Positions 44,110-53,415 of a stretch of DNA of 64,000 bases are shown here, piece after piece. Location: positions 598,310-662,309 of the forward strand of contig NZ_BNBL01000001.1 in the NCBI RefSeq assembly GCF_014655595.1. The letters run 5' to 3'. The notes beneath the pieces are model-generated. The model did not search any database, had not been told where the DNA came from, and was given only the letters and a program-made list of their open reading frames with translations. The DNA is from Streptomyces griseocarneus. GTDB lineage: Bacteria; Actinomycetota; Actinomycetes; Streptomycetales; Streptomycetaceae. The position numbers and the translations under genes were made by a program. Numbering within the stretch: position 1 is the stretch's first letter; the number at the start of each line of letters is the position of its first letter.

Positions 44110-44137
44110 GAGCTCGCGATCCTCCTAAGGAGTTGTT

Positions 44138-45277
44138 GTGAAGTCCACCCGCAAGGCATGGGCGGTAGCCGTGGCCGTCGGCATGATCGCCGCGAGCGGC
44201 GCCACCGTCGCTGCCGCCACCCCCTCCGCCCGCACCGCGTCGCAGAGCGCGAGTGAGGACGAGCAGCTGCAGAAGCTTTACAAGGAAGCCGTGGCCGAAG
44301 GCGGCCGTCTGGTCGTCTACGCCGGCGGCGACAAGCCGGGCCAGGCCGACTACCTCAAGAACGCGTTCGTCGAGCAGTTCCCCAAGATGAAGGTCGACAC
44401 CGTCGTCGACTTCAGCAAGAACCACGACGCGCGCCTCGACAACCAGATCGCCGAGCACAAGGTCGTGGCCGACGTCGTCCACCTCCAGACCCTCGACGAC
44501 TTCCCGCGCTGGAAGAAGGAAGGGGCCCTGGAGAAGTACAAGCCGGTCGGCTGGAACAAGGTCTACGACAAGGTCAAGGACAAGGACGGCTACTACACCG
44601 GCCTGTTCTTCATCGGCTTCGCCAACGTCACCGCCACCACGCTCGGCGACAACGCCCCCGTCGAGGCCCAGGACTTCCTCAAGCCCGAGTACAAGGACAA
44701 GCTCGTCTTCACCTACCCGAACGACGACGACGCCGTCCTGTACTACTTCAAGCAGCTCACCGACACGTACGGCTTCGACTACCTGAAGAAGCTGCGCGCC
44801 CAGAACCCCAAGTTCGTCCGTGGCACCGCCGACGCCTCCGCCCAGGTCGGCAAGGACGGCTACGTGGCGAACTTCGGCAGCTCGGGCAGCTCCAGTGGCC
44901 TGTCGAAGACCAGCATCCCCGAGAAGTCGCCTTGGGTCGCGTGGCCGCAGACCGGCGCCATCCTCAAGGACGCCCCGCACAAGGCCGCCGCCAAGCTGTA
45001 CATGAGCTGGGTCCTGTCCAAGCAGTACCAGCAGACCTCATACGGCTGGAGCGCCCGTACCGACGTCCCCGCTCCGGCCGGCCGCAAGGGCATCTTCGAC
45101 TACGACAACATGAACCCGCTCGGCCTCGGCACGTTCATGAGCGACCGCGCCGCCCTCGACCGCTACAAGGCCCGCATCAGCCTCTACGTCGGCGACGTCA
45201 AGGGCGCCAACCCGGCCGACCCCGAGAGCAAGCTCGGCCTGTACCCCGTCGACCAGAACGGCACCCAGGGCCACTGA
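44138..45277 (+). CDS. Secreted solute-binding protein, iron/metal ABC type
   Basis: 379 residues from GTG 44138 with AAGGAG six bases upstream. A Sec signal (RKAWAVAVAVGMIAASGATV then AAATPSA) is present but no lipobox Cys, so it is not a typical lipoprotein. The fold is that of periplasmic-binding protein type 2 of the FbpA/PotD kind (YKEAVAEGGRLVVYAGGDKP, DVVHLQTLDDFPRWKKEGAL, PKSPWVAWPQ-like EKSPWVAWPQTGAILKDAPH). Iron(III) or a similar anion complex is a likely ligand, uncertain. No intact permease or ATPase follows. Two palindromes before the gene suggest repression, as for metal-responsive genes. Confidence 0.82.
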   Translation: MKSTRKAWAVAVAVGMIAASGATVAAATPSARTASQSASEDEQLQKLYKEAVAEGGRLVVYAGGDKPGQADYLKNAFVEQFPKMKVDTVVDFSKNHDARLDNQIAEHKVVADVVHLQTLDDFPRWKKEGALEKYKPVGWNKVYDKVKDKDGYYTGLFFIGFANVTATTLGDNAPVEAQDFLKPEYKDKLVFTYPNDDDAVLYYFKQLTDTYGFDYLKKLRAQNPKFVRGTADASAQVGKDGYVANFGSSGSSSGLSKTSIPEKSPWVAWPQTGAILKDAPHKAAAKLYMSWVLSKQYQQTSYGWSARTDVPAPAGRKGIFDYDNMNPLGLGTFMSDRAALDRYKARISLYVGDVKGANPADPESKLGLYPVDQNGTQGH

Positions 45278-45642
45278 CGTTCACGCTCGCGGACCGGCAC
45301 CGCAAGCGTGCCGTGATGGTGGGCGCGGCGCCGGCCGGCGGCGCCGCGCTCCTCATCGTCCCGCTCGCCGACGCCATGGGCCGGCTGCCCGGGGCGGCGG
45401 CGGGCAGGACAGGCGGGCAGGACAGGGCCCGCCGGCTTGCGTACGAGCCCCCGAATGGATGAATTGGCCTGCTGAGGCGCTCTATGGAGTGATCACCATT
45501 TCCCGTGGGCGGAGTCGGCCGGGCAGAGTCGGCCGGAGCCGCGTGTGCGGTGCGAGGCTCCCTGCGCGGACGCAGCGTCTCCCCGGCCTGGCTCAAGCGG
45601 TCCACCGGCCTTCGTCCCTCACGTGTTCAGGAGTGTTCAGGA
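45278..45642. other. Possible permease N-terminal remnant, no intact gene
   Basis: Directly after the binding-protein gene a frame gives DRHRKRAVMVGAAPAGGAAL then LIVPLADAMGRLPG, which looks like the basic start and first membrane helix of an ABC permease before it dissolves into low-complexity sequence and stops at about 45462. The end of the region contains a tandem TGTTCAGGAG pair just before the next gene, the second copy serving as ribosome-binding site. Confidence 0.35.
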
Positions 45643-46518
45643 GTGGAAGTACGCGATGCCATCGAGGGCACCGTCTCCGTCATCACCGGTGCCTCCCGGG
45701 GGATCGGGCGGGAGCTGGCTCTGACCCTGGCTCGGCAGGGGGCGACCGTGGTCGTCAACTATCAGCACGACGACGATGCGGCTGCCGAGACGGTCGCAGC
45801 GGTCAGCAGCGCCGGCGGGCGCGCCGTGTGCTGCCGGGCGGACGTGGAGAGTCCCGCGGGGATCGAGAAGCTGTTCACGTTCGTGGAGGAGAACTTCGGG
45901 CGGCTGGACCACTTCGTGTCCAATGCGGCCGCCGGCCCCTTCAAGCCCGTACTCGACCTGAAGCTGCATCACCTCGACCGGTGCCATGCCATGAACGCGC
46001 GGGCGTTCGTCCTGGGTGCCCAGAGGGCGGCCCGGTTGATGGACCGGGGTGGTCGGATCGTGGCGATGTCCTCGCTCGGTGCCGGGTTCGCCCTGCCGGG
46101 GTACGCGGCGATGGGGGCGGAGAAGGCCGCGTTGGAGGCGTGGGTGCGGTACTTGGCGTGCGAGCTGGCGCCGCTGGGGATCACCGCGAACGCCGTCAGC
46201 GGCGGTCTGATCGACACCGGGACGCTGGCGCTTTACGCGCGGGCGGCCGGATTCGACCTGGACGAGGCGGTGCGAAGGGTGCCGCGGCAGCGGGCCGGGA
46301 CGCCGGGGGACATGGCCTCCGCGGCCGCCTTCCTGCTGTCTCCGGCGGCCGACTACATCACCGGTCAGACGCTGGTCGTCGACGGGGGCATCAGCGTGTC
46401 CTGGCAGACGTCCTGGCAGACACAGCCGCTCACCGTCGAGCGGGACCTCGACCCCACCCCGCTTCCCGCGGGCGATGTCGTCGTGGACCTGGCCCGGCGG
46501 CCGGTGAGGTCCCGATGA
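45643..46518 (+). CDS. SDR enoyl-ACP reductase-like protein (FabL type)
   Basis: 291 residues from GTG 45643 (CAGGAG upstream). The cofactor loop is VITGASRGIGRELALTLARQ, followed by NYQHDDDAAAETVAAV, typical for NADPH. The active site reads YAAMGAEKAALEAWVRYLAC: Tyr-x6-Lys, the spacing of enoyl-ACP reductases (FabI/FabL) instead of the Tyr-x3-Lys of ordinary SDRs. The C-terminus (ITGQTLVVDGGISVS) is standard, with a 30-residue extension. It probably reduces an enoyl or similar thioester. Overlaps the next SDR gene by 4 bases. Confidence 0.85.
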   Translation: MEVRDAIEGTVSVITGASRGIGRELALTLARQGATVVVNYQHDDDAAAETVAAVSSAGGRAVCCRADVESPAGIEKLFTFVEENFGRLDHFVSNAAAGPFKPVLDLKLHHLDRCHAMNARAFVLGAQRAARLMDRGGRIVAMSSLGAGFALPGYAAMGAEKAALEAWVRYLACELAPLGITANAVSGGLIDTGTLALYARAAGFDLDEAVRRVPRQRAGTPGDMASAAAFLLSPAADYITGQTLVVDGGISVSWQTSWQTQPLTVERDLDPTPLPAGDVVVDLARRPVRSR

Positions 46519-47309
46519 CCGGGCAGCGGCGCGTGCTGGACGGGAGCCTCGCGGAGGCGGGTTCGGTGGCTCTGATCCCCGGCGGTACGTCGGGACTCGG
46601 CCTGGCGACCGCGAAGCGGCTCGCGGACGGCGGCGTCTTCCCCGTACTCCTGGGCCGCTCGCCCGAACGCGGGAAGCTCGCGCTGGAACACCTCGACGGA
46701 AGGGGCGCCTTCGTCCCGGCGGACGTGGCGGACGAACAGGGCGTCAACGCCGCACTCGACGTGGCCGAACGGCACGGCCCCCTGCGCGTGGTGGTCAACT
46801 GCGCCGGCACCGCGCACGCGGCCCGCACGGTCGGACGCGACGGCCCCATGCCCCTCCGGGACTTCCAGGCCGTCATGGCCACCGACCTGGTCGGCACCTT
46901 CAACGTGACGCGGCTGGCGGCGGAACGAATGGCCCGCCTGGACCCCGTGGACGGCCAGCGCGGCGTGGTCGTCAACTGCGCTTCGGTCGCCGCGTACGAA
47001 GGCCAGGTCGGGCAGGTCGCCTACGCCGCCGCCAAGGCCGGGGTGGTCGGCATGACCCTGCCGCTGGCCCGTGACCTGGCGGGTCTGCGGATCCGGGTGG
47101 TGACCGTCGCGCCCGGCCTGTTCGAGACCCCGCTCACTCTGGCGGCCCCCGCAGAGCTGCGCGAGCAGTTCCAGGCGCATGTCCCGCACCCGCGGCGCTT
47201 CGGCCGGCCGAGCGAATTCGCCGCGCTCGTCGAGCACATCATCGCCAACCCCATGCTCAACGGGGAGACCGTCCGCCTGGACGCGGCCCTGCGGCTGCCC
47301 GCCCGCTGA
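46515..47309 (+). CDS. SDR oxidoreductase, 3-hydroxyacyl dehydrogenase-like
   Basis: 264 residues from ATG 46515 (ATGA overlap). The cofactor loop is ALIPGGTSGLGLATAKRLAD; catalytic residues are Ser in VVNCASVAAYEG and Tyr-x3-Lys in QVAYAAAKAGVVGM. NVTRLAAERMARLDP and VVTVAPGLFETPLT resemble type II 3-hydroxyacyl-CoA dehydrogenases (17-beta-HSD10-like). With the enoyl reductase upstream and the KAS III-like enzyme downstream it forms a small acyl-chain processing set. The substrate is not determined. Confidence 0.87.
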   Translation: MTGQRRVLDGSLAEAGSVALIPGGTSGLGLATAKRLADGGVFPVLLGRSPERGKLALEHLDGRGAFVPADVADEQGVNAALDVAERHGPLRVVVNCAGTAHAARTVGRDGPMPLRDFQAVMATDLVGTFNVTRLAAERMARLDPVDGQRGVVVNCASVAAYEGQVGQVAYAAAKAGVVGMTLPLARDLAGLRIRVVTVAPGLFETPLTLAAPAELREQFQAHVPHPRRFGRPSEFAALVEHIIANPMLNGETVRLDAALRLPAR

Positions 47310-47362
47310 CCTCGCCTTCTCCGTACATCCGTCCGGTCATCGCCACGTCGAAGGAACCCTCC

Positions 47363-48508
47363 GTGCACGCCCTGATGACGCCGTCCCCCGCCCCCGTCCC
47401 GTTCCCCTACGCCATCACCGGGGCCCACACCACCCTCGGCCCGGTCATCACCATGGACACCTGGGCCAAGCGCGCCCGCATCCCCCACCGCCGCGACCCG
47501 GACAGGTACCTGGACGGCACCGGCATCACCCGTCTCCTCGGTGTCGAGAGCAAGAGCTGGGGCCCCGAGCGGTTCGCCTCCCTCGACACCGCAGCCGACG
47601 CGGCCCGCGCGGCGCTGGCGAGCGCCGGCCTCGAACCCGCGGACGTCACCTCCGTCGTCACCGTCACCTGCACTCCGTACCAGGTCATGCTCGACCAGGA
47701 CGCCTTCACCCTGATGCGTACGCTCGGCATTCCCGACCACACCGTGCCCCTGCAACTGGGCGCGGGCTGCGCGGGGCTGGCGCGCGCGGCGGCCCTCGTC
47801 GCGCAACTGCGGACCGAGCGGGCGCTGATCGTCTCGTACAACGTTCCCAGCCGTGTGGTCGGCCTCGACGAGGACGGCGCCCTGCCGGCGAACTACCGGG
47901 GCAATTCCGTCCACCCGTACGGCAAGAGCGTGTGGGCCAGTCCCGCGCTGTTCTCCGACGCCGCGGCCGCCGTGATCCTGGAACGCGACGAGGACGTCGA
48001 CGGCCTGCTGCTGTACTCCCGCGACAGCCAGTCCTTCGACGGTGGCCCCGGGGTGAGCGACCCGCTGATCCACTTCCCGGGCGGCGGCGCCGACCACCCC
48101 GCCGCGCTGCCCGGCGCCGCGGAGATGTCCTGCTACGGCATGAACGCGCCCGAGATCACCCGCTACTACAGCCACGGCATGGCGCTGAACCACCGGGCGA
48201 TGGAGGCCGCCCGGCCCGGCTACCTCGGCCAGGTGGTCCGCCTCTACACCCACCAGGCCAACCCGGCCCTGGTCGAGGAGTTCGCTCGCAGCACCGGGCT
48301 GCCGGCGGAGAAGGTGCCCAGCAACGTACGACGCCTCGGCAACACCGTCACTCCCTCCACCCTGGCCCTGCTGCACACCGACCACATCGAGGGCAACCTC
48401 GCCCACGACGACATGGCCTGCTTCTCCGTCGTCGGCTCGGGACCCGAACGCGGCACGTTCATCGCTCCGCTCCGCCTCCCCGCCCTCCAGCCCTCGGCAC
48501 GCGTCTGA
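47363..48508 (+). CDS. KAS III-like ketoacyl synthase/acyltransferase
   Basis: 381 residues. Thiolase-fold condensing enzyme with the nucleophile Cys136 in LGAGCAGLARAAAL, His in RLYTHQANPALVEEF near residue 294 and Asn in RLGNTVTPSTLALL near 329, the Cys-His-Asn triad of FabH. Segments such as VTVTCTPYQVML and SDAAAAVILERDE fit. FabH relatives start fatty acids or, in the CerJ/ChlB branch, transfer acyl groups in natural product pathways. Adjacent SDR genes support a small lipid or polyketide pathway. An internal ATG (MTPSPAP) four residues in is an alternative start. Confidence 0.87.
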   Translation: MHALMTPSPAPVPFPYAITGAHTTLGPVITMDTWAKRARIPHRRDPDRYLDGTGITRLLGVESKSWGPERFASLDTAADAARAALASAGLEPADVTSVVTVTCTPYQVMLDQDAFTLMRTLGIPDHTVPLQLGAGCAGLARAAALVAQLRTERALIVSYNVPSRVVGLDEDGALPANYRGNSVHPYGKSVWASPALFSDAAAAVILERDEDVDGLLLYSRDSQSFDGGPGVSDPLIHFPGGGADHPAALPGAAEMSCYGMNAPEITRYYSHGMALNHRAMEAARPGYLGQVVRLYTHQANPALVEEFARSTGLPAEKVPSNVRRLGNTVTPSTLALLHTDHIEGNLAHDDMACFSVVGSGPERGTFIAPLRLPALQPSARV

Positions 48509-48565
48509 GGGCGTGGCCTTGTCCGCCGACTCGTGCGATGCGGATGCGGTACGGATCATGGGAGT

Positions 48566-49168
48566 GTGGACGGGAACCCGGATTTCGGTGGGGCCGAGCC
48601 GGTGGACGTGCTCGAGGTGGCGCCTACGGCCCGTACGGCGGTGGCATGGCTGCCGCCGCAAGAGCTCTGGCCGGCGATCCAGGACATCCGCTGGGAGCAC
48701 GATCCGCAGGTACGGCGGTGGCCGCCGCATGTGAACCTGCTGTTCGGCTTCGTCCCGGAGGAGGCGTTCGCGCGGGCTGTGCCGCTGCTCGCCGCCGGGG
48801 CGGCGGAGAGCCCGGCGTTCACGGCGCGTCTGGCCGGCGTGCGGTACTTCCGGCACCGGAACGACGCGACGGTGTGGCTCGATCCGGCCGCGGCGGGCCC
48901 GGCGCCGTGGGCCCGCCTTCAGCAGGCGCTGGGGCTGCGGTTCCCGCTCTGCCGCGGGCGCGGCGGCGGTTTCACCCCGCATCTGTCCCTCGGCCGCACG
49001 CGGGAACCGCGACGTCTGGTCGCCGAGTGCGCCGCCCGGCTCGGCGCACTGCCGGCCGTGGTCGAGGAGGTGGTCCTGCTCTCCCGGCGCGGCGAGGAGC
49101 CCATGCGGCCCCGGGCCGTGATCACGCTGGGCACGGGCGGGGTCCGCCGGCTGCCGGACACGCCCTAG
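48566..49168 (+). CDS. 2'-5' RNA ligase/LigT-like phosphoesterase
   Basis: About 200 residues from GTG 48566; a later GTG at 48602 is also possible. Two HxTx-like motifs define the 2H superfamily: PHVNLLFGF near residue 54 and [10 protein letters not shown] near 140, with N/S at the Thr position. 2H enzymes hydrolyse cyclic or 2'-5' phosphodiesters in RNA or nucleotides. The exact substrate is unknown. Its stop shares the CTAG tetranucleotide with the stop of the convergent secreted protein gene. Confidence 0.72.
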   Translation: MDGNPDFGGAEPVDVLEVAPTARTAVAWLPPQELWPAIQDIRWEHDPQVRRWPPHVNLLFGFVPEEAFARAVPLLAAGAAESPAFTARLAGVRYFRHRNDATVWLDPAAAGPAPWARLQQALGLRFPLCRGRGGGFTPHLSLGRTREPRRLVAECAARLGALPAVVEEVVLLSRRGEEPMRPRAVITLGTGGVRRLPDTP

Positions 49169-49707
49169 GGCAGGGTGATCGGCCAGAGGTGAATGGTCAG
49201 GTGCGTGAAGGCGGTGGTGTGCCGGATGCCGTCGGCGAGCACGCAGTCGGTCGGCAGGCTGCCCGGCACCGTCTGGATGACCTTCTCGGCGACCGATCCC
49301 TTGCCGCGCCCGGCGACGACCACGCCCTCGAGCCTCGCGGTGTTGAGCCCCAACGCCCGTACGGAGGGGCCGGAGTGGTAGGCGATGACCGTTTTGCCAC
49401 CGTCCGCGTACCGCAGGGTTTCCTCTGATCTGTTCCACGCGAGGAGCAGGCACGTTCCCGCTGTGCTGCCCTCGGTGTGGTACGTGGCCGTGACGGTGCG
49501 GCCGGAGGCGTCCGCGCAGCGGTAGGTGCCGTCGACGGTGACGGTCGAGGCCTCGGAGGAGAGCCGGAGCCCGGGACCGTAGGTGATGCTCTCCCGGCCC
49601 GTGCAGTCCAGGGCGGTGTGGGCCTGCGCCGTCGGCGCCCAGCCGATGCCCGCCGCGAGCAGGGTGAGGGAGGACAGAGCGATCCCGGCGCCGCGCTTGC
49701 CGATCAT
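49165..49707 (-). CDS. Secreted hypothetical protein
   Basis: 180 residues with AAAGGGGTACCC as ribosome-binding region. A Sec signal peptide ([20 protein letters not shown] then APTAQAHT) precedes a mature domain of about 150 residues with four Cys ([37 protein letters not shown]) that could form two disulfides. Beta-rich pattern. No family I can name; small secreted Cys-paired proteins like this are frequent in streptomycetes. Confidence 0.8.
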   Translation of the reverse strand: MIGKRGAGIALSSLTLLAAGIGWAPTAQAHTALDCTGRESITYGPGLRLSSEASTVTVDGTYRCADASGRTVTATYHTEGSTAGTCLLLAWNRSEETLRYADGGKTVIAYHSGPSVRALGLNTARLEGVVVAGRGKGSVAEKVIQTVPGSLPTDCVLADGIRHTTAFTHLTIHLWPITLP

Positions 49708-49949
49708 GGGTACCCCTTTCGTTTACCGTGCGCTTCGTTTTCCGTGCGCGCGCCGGCTTCGGCGCGGTCGACGGCACCTTGGCTACCCCCGCGCATCTCC
49801 GGTTCCACCGCTTTCCACGGGCAACCGAAAGCATCGCCGCACCTTCCGCGCCGCGGTGAGCGCTCCCGCGCCCGGCTTCACGCCCTGCCGGACCGGGCAG
49901 CGCGCGCGTCACCGTGGGGTGCCCGGGAGGGACCGTAGGAGGGAGGCCC

Positions 49950-51029
49950 ATGAGCGATACGAGCCCCGCGGCTCCCCGGGTGGCCTCCGTCGCGCTGTCC
50001 GCACCGCCGTACCGGCACCGTCAGCGGGACATCGCCGCCGTGTTCGCCGGGGCGTTCCTCTCCGCCGACGCCGTCGTGCGCCGGCAGTTCACCGGCATCG
50101 CCGCGCACACGGGCATCGAGTACCGCAACCTCTCCCTGCCCCTGGCCGAGTACCCCCGCCCGCGCACCTTCACCGAGTACAACGAGATCTGGACCGTCAC
50201 CGCCGTCCAGGTCGGGCAGGAGGCGCTCGTCCGTGCCCTCGGGGCGGCGGACGTACGGCCCGACGAGGTCGGGGCCATCGTCACGACGACCACCACCGGG
50301 GCCGGCGTCCCGTCGTTCGACGCCGAACTCATCCGGCGCGTCGGCCTGCCGCAGCACGTGGCGCGCATGCCGTTGCTCGGCCTCGGCTGCGCGGGAGGCG
50401 CCGCCGGGCTGTCGCGGGTGCGCGACTATCTGAGGGGCCACCCGGACCAAGTGGCCGTCCTGGTCTCGGTCGAGCTGTGCTCGCTGAACTTCCAGCGCGC
50501 GGACACATCGGTCGCCAACCTCGTCGCGACCAGCCTGTTCGGCGACGCCGGGGCCGCCGTCGTGGTCTTCGGCGCCGACCGGGCCCGGGAGGCCGCCGGT
50601 CCCGCGCTGGTGGCGACCCGTAGCCGCCTGCACCCGGAGACCGGGCACCTGATGGGCATGCGGGTGGGGACCGACGGCTTCGTCGTGTTCCTGTCCCCGC
50701 AGGTCTCCGACTTCGTCGAGAAGCACCTCCCCGACGAGATCCACGGCTTCCTCGCCGGCCGCGGGCTGGCCGTGGAGGACATCGCCGCCTGGGTCTGCCA
50801 TCCCGGCGGGCCGAAGGTCATCGAGGCCCTGGAGCACTCCCTCGACCTGCCGCCCGGCGCGCTCGCCCGGAGCCGGGCCTCCCTGGCCGAGCGCGGCAAC
50901 ATCTCCTCCGCCTCCGTGCTCGACGTCCTCGACAGGACCATGGCCGTCCCGCCGGCCCCGGGATCCCGTGGCCTGCTCCTCGCCCTCGGCCCGGGGCTCA
51001 CCAGTGAACTGGTGCTCCTCGACTGGTGA
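49950..51029 (+). CDS. Type III polyketide synthase
   Basis: 359 residues from ATG 49950, with GGAGGGAGG upstream. Chalcone-synthase fold with the catalytic triad visible: Cys147 in [15 protein letters not shown], His in [14 protein letters not shown] near residue 287 and Asn in [14 protein letters not shown] near 318. The pattern [20 protein letters not shown] matches bacterial members such as alkylresorcinol or RppA-type synthases. It extends an acyl-CoA starter with malonyl-CoA; starter and chain length cannot be predicted. KAS III and SDR genes 2-4 kb upstream may supply or tailor the product, though they are not in the same operon. Confidence 0.93.
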   Translation: MSDTSPAAPRVASVALSAPPYRHRQRDIAAVFAGAFLSADAVVRRQFTGIAAHTGIEYRNLSLPLAEYPRPRTFTEYNEIWTVTAVQVGQEALVRALGAADVRPDEVGAIVTTTTTGAGVPSFDAELIRRVGLPQHVARMPLLGLGCAGGAAGLSRVRDYLRGHPDQVAVLVSVELCSLNFQRADTSVANLVATSLFGDAGAAVVVFGADRAREAAGPALVATRSRLHPETGHLMGMRVGTDGFVVFLSPQVSDFVEKHLPDEIHGFLAGRGLAVEDIAAWVCHPGGPKVIEALEHSLDLPPGALARSRASLAERGNISSASVLDVLDRTMAVPPAPGSRGLLLALGPGLTSELVLLDW

Positions 51030-51062
51030 CGGGAGCACGCGGTCGCCGCCGGCGGTCGCCGG

Positions 51063-52235
51063 CTACGCGGACCGGTCCCTCTGGTCGGCGGGCGGGTCCT
51101 TCCGGTCGCCGTGCGGATCCTTCCGGTCGTCGGGCGGCGGGTCCGGGCTGTCGCGCAGGCGCACGGCGAGAGCGGCGAGGTCGTCGTCGAGGCCTCTGCT
51201 GCTGTAGCGGAGGAGGTCGCGGTGGAGCCCGTCGAGCAGCTCGCGGGGCCGCACCGGGGCCTGCCGCCGCATCCAGTCCGTCAGGGGGAAGAACTCGCCG
51301 TTGCGGTCGCGGGCCTCGGTGACGCCGTCGGTGTAGAGGAGCAGTTGGTCGTCGACGGCGTAGTCGAAGGTGTCGGTGCTGTAGCAATCGCCGATCAGCC
51401 CGGCGAGGTTGAGCAGCGGTGAGGGGTCGGTGGGGTGCAGGACGCGGAGCCCGTCGCGGCTCAGGAGCAGGGGCGGGGGGTGCCCGCAGTTGAGGATTTT
51501 GATGCGGCTGTCCTCGTGCGGGATCTCGACGAGAACGGCGGTGGAGAAGCGCTCCGCCAGATCCTCGGGGGAGAACGCGGCGTTGTAGCGGGAGCTGCTG
51601 GCCTCCAGGCGGCGCGCGATGCCGCCCAGGTCGGGTTCGTCGTAGGCCGCCTCGCGGAAGGAGTTGACCACCGCCGCGGCCGTCCCCACCGCCGGCAGGC
51701 CCTTGCCCCGCACGTCGCCGATGAGCAGCCGGACCCCGAACCGGGTGTCGGCCACCTCGTAGAAGTCGCCGCCGATACGGGCCTCCGCGGCGGCCGCGAG
51801 GTACAGCGACTCGATCTCGATGCCCCCGAAGCGGCGCGGCATCGGGCTCAGGACCACCTGCTGCGCCGCCTCGGCGACGAGCCGGACCTGGAAGAGGGAC
51901 TGCTCCCGCTGGAGCCGGACATGACTTCCGTACGCGGCCGCCACGGTGACCGCGACGATGCCCGCCACCGTGTACCACGCCCCCAGGCCGGGGAAGACGA
52001 GGCTGAGGCCGATCATGAGCAGGAAGCAGACGGTCCCCAGCAGCACGGTGGGGAGTACGGGCCACATGGCGGCCGCGAGGGCGGGGGCCGCGGGCAGGAT
52101 GCGGCTGAAGGCCATGTCCGGGGGAGTGGAGTACGCCAGGCCGGCGATGACCACGGTCAGGATCACCGGGGACAGCTGGACGAGGGACCACCGGCCGTGG
52201 GGGCGGCGGAGTCGCGATTGTCCAGGCTTGGCCAT
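51063..52235 (-). CDS. Membrane PP2C/SpoIIE-type phosphatase
   Basis: 390 residues from ATG 52235. Three or four hydrophobic helices lie in residues 20-105 (LSPVILTVVIAGLAYS, MWPVLPTVLLGTVCFLLMIG, YTVAGIVAVTVAAAYG), then a PP2C domain at about 135-360 with metal Asp residues in RIGGDFYEVADT, LLIGDVRGKGLPAVGTA and TDGVTEARDR, and LDDDLAALAVRL at the end. The C-terminus repeats DRKDP-like units. It is an RsbU-type Ser/Thr phosphatase that probably acts on STAS regulators of a stress sigma factor. Divergent from nothing directly; the MerR gene follows upstream on the same strand. Confidence 0.9.
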   Translation of the reverse strand: MAKPGQSRLRRPHGRWSLVQLSPVILTVVIAGLAYSTPPDMAFSRILPAAPALAAAMWPVLPTVLLGTVCFLLMIGLSLVFPGLGAWYTVAGIVAVTVAAAYGSHVRLQREQSLFQVRLVAEAAQQVVLSPMPRRFGGIEIESLYLAAAAEARIGGDFYEVADTRFGVRLLIGDVRGKGLPAVGTAAAVVNSFREAAYDEPDLGGIARRLEASSSRYNAAFSPEDLAERFSTAVLVEIPHEDSRIKILNCGHPPPLLLSRDGLRVLHPTDPSPLLNLAGLIGDCYSTDTFDYAVDDQLLLYTDGVTEARDRNGEFFPLTDWMRRQAPVRPRELLDGLHRDLLRYSSRGLDDDLAALAVRLRDSPDPPPDDRKDPHGDRKDPPADQRDRSA

Positions 52236-52306
52236 GATGCATATCATATCGGCACAATATGGATGTATGGCCCGTTGTGGTTGGGGACCGTCCTGTCCAG
52301 GGACGA

Positions 52307-52339
52307 CGAAGGCCCGGCCTCCATCGGCCGGGCCCTTCG
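52307..52339 (-). terminator. Hairpin after MerR copy 2
   Basis: A GC-rich hairpin (CGAAGGCCCGGCC, loop TCCATC, GGCCGGGCCCTTCG) with one bulged base, 45 bp beyond the MerR stop on the minus strand. Acts as the likely terminator of that gene before the phosphatase gene. Confidence 0.7.
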
Positions 52340-52382
52340 GGTGTCACCCTGCCGGTGCGCGGCGGTGCTCCGCCGGCCGGTC

Positions 52383-52721
52383 TCAGGACGAGCCGTCGCG
52401 CTGTTCGGCTGCTGCGCGGCGGTACTCCGCGTTGAGGCGCTGTGCCTCCTCGAGCTGGTCCTCGAGGATGACGATGCGGCAGGCGGCCTCGACGGGGGTG
52501 CCCTGGTCGACGAGTTCCCGGGCGCGGGCGGCGATCCGCAGCTGGTAGCGGGAGTACCGGCGGTGCCCGCCCTCGGAGCGGAGCGGGGTGATGAGGCGGG
52601 CCTCGCCGATGGCCCGGAGGAATCCGGGGGTGGTGCCGAGCATCTCGGCGGCCCGTCCCATGGTGTACGCGGGGTAGTCGTCGTCATCAAGACGGCCACT
52701 GAGCGGAGTGTCTGCTGTCAT
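52383..52721 (-). CDS. MerR-family regulator, copy 2
   Basis: 112 residues starting MTADTPLSGRLDDDDYPAYT. From LDDDDYPAYTMGRAAEMLGT onward it matches the protein at 6138-6479 almost residue for residue across the DNA-binding domain (SEGGHRRYSRYQLRIAARAR is identical) and the coiled-coil tail; the ends differ. The two would bind the same DNA sequence. It also has the same palindromic leader. This copy is in chromosome-like context and may be the resident one, with the other carried by the island. Confidence 0.9.
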   Translation of the reverse strand: MTADTPLSGRLDDDDYPAYTMGRAAEMLGTTPGFLRAIGEARLITPLRSEGGHRRYSRYQLRIAARARELVDQGTPVEAACRIVILEDQLEEAQRLNAEYRRAAAEQRDGSS

Positions 52722-52747
52722 TCTCACCTCGTTGTACAACGCGTCGA

Positions 52748-52779
52748 GGGGCCCTGGTGCCGTACGGCACCAGGGCCCC
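52748..52779 (-). promoter_or_regulatory. Conserved hairpin leader of MerR copy 2
   Basis: A perfect 32-bp palindrome with arms GGGGCCCTGGTGCCGT, 27 bp upstream of the MerR start. TTCAACACCATCTGCCGG (52788-52805) follows, as in copy 1. Compared with copy 1 the stem differs by a balanced change in length, so base-pairing is kept. Confidence 0.75.
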
Positions 52780-53001
52780 GAGGGAAATTCAACACCATCT
52801 GCCGGGCCCTGCCGCCGCGTGCGGGTCACCCGGTGTCCGCAAGAGAAACGCTATTCCTGTGGTATTCGAATGTCTACCGTGACGAGCCTAGATTTCCGCC
52901 CATTCGAAGGGGAGGGAATTACTCTCCGCGACGACAGGTGCGTCCCGTTCCCCACCCACCGGCTCCTGGACCGGCCGGACCGGCGAATAGAATCGGCTCT
53001 C

Positions 53002-53376
53002 ATGTCGAGCCCTGACGAGCTGCTCGTTGACCTGGCCACCATGGTGGAGTCCGAGCAGAGCAATCAGATGTCCCTGACCGTGGTAACCGGTGGCGCTGTC
53101 ATCACCGGGCGGCTGGCCCCCGAGGCCGTGTGGAAGGAACGCGTGTCGGAGGTCCTGACGGATTCCGCCCGCCTCGGTCCGTTCTCCGGCGTCTTCACCG
53201 CCGGCCGGGCGCAGGACCGGCCCGCCCGCGGCAAGCCGCCCACGCATCTGCACTTCCACGTCGCCCGCATCCTGCAAGGCAGCATCGGGATCCCCGAGAC
53301 GGGCGGGATGTACCGCGTCGCGATCGAGGACGTCAGCGCCTGGACCGTGGGCGACTTCAGCTACTCCGACCACTGA
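53002..53376 (+). CDS. GvpU-like or related hypothetical protein
   Basis: 124 residues from ATG 53002; an in-frame ATG at 52870 would add 44 residues. The sequence (LVDLATMVESEQSNQMSLTV, VTGGAVITGRLAPEAVWKER, THLHFHVARILQGSIGIPET, RVAIEDVSAWTVGDFSYSD) resembles proteins annotated as gas-vesicle accessory GvpU in actinomycetes, which are small beta-rich proteins. No other gas-vesicle gene is nearby, so a different role is likely. The gene ends at the large palindrome at 53416. Confidence 0.55.
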   Translation: MSSPDELLVDLATMVESEQSNQMSLTVVTGGAVITGRLAPEAVWKERVSEVLTDSARLGPFSGVFTAGRAQDRPARGKPPTHLHFHVARILQGSIGIPETGGMYRVAIEDVSAWTVGDFSYSDH

Positions 53377-53415
53377 ACGACCCGCCCGTACGACGGCATG
53401 CGTACGACGGCATGC

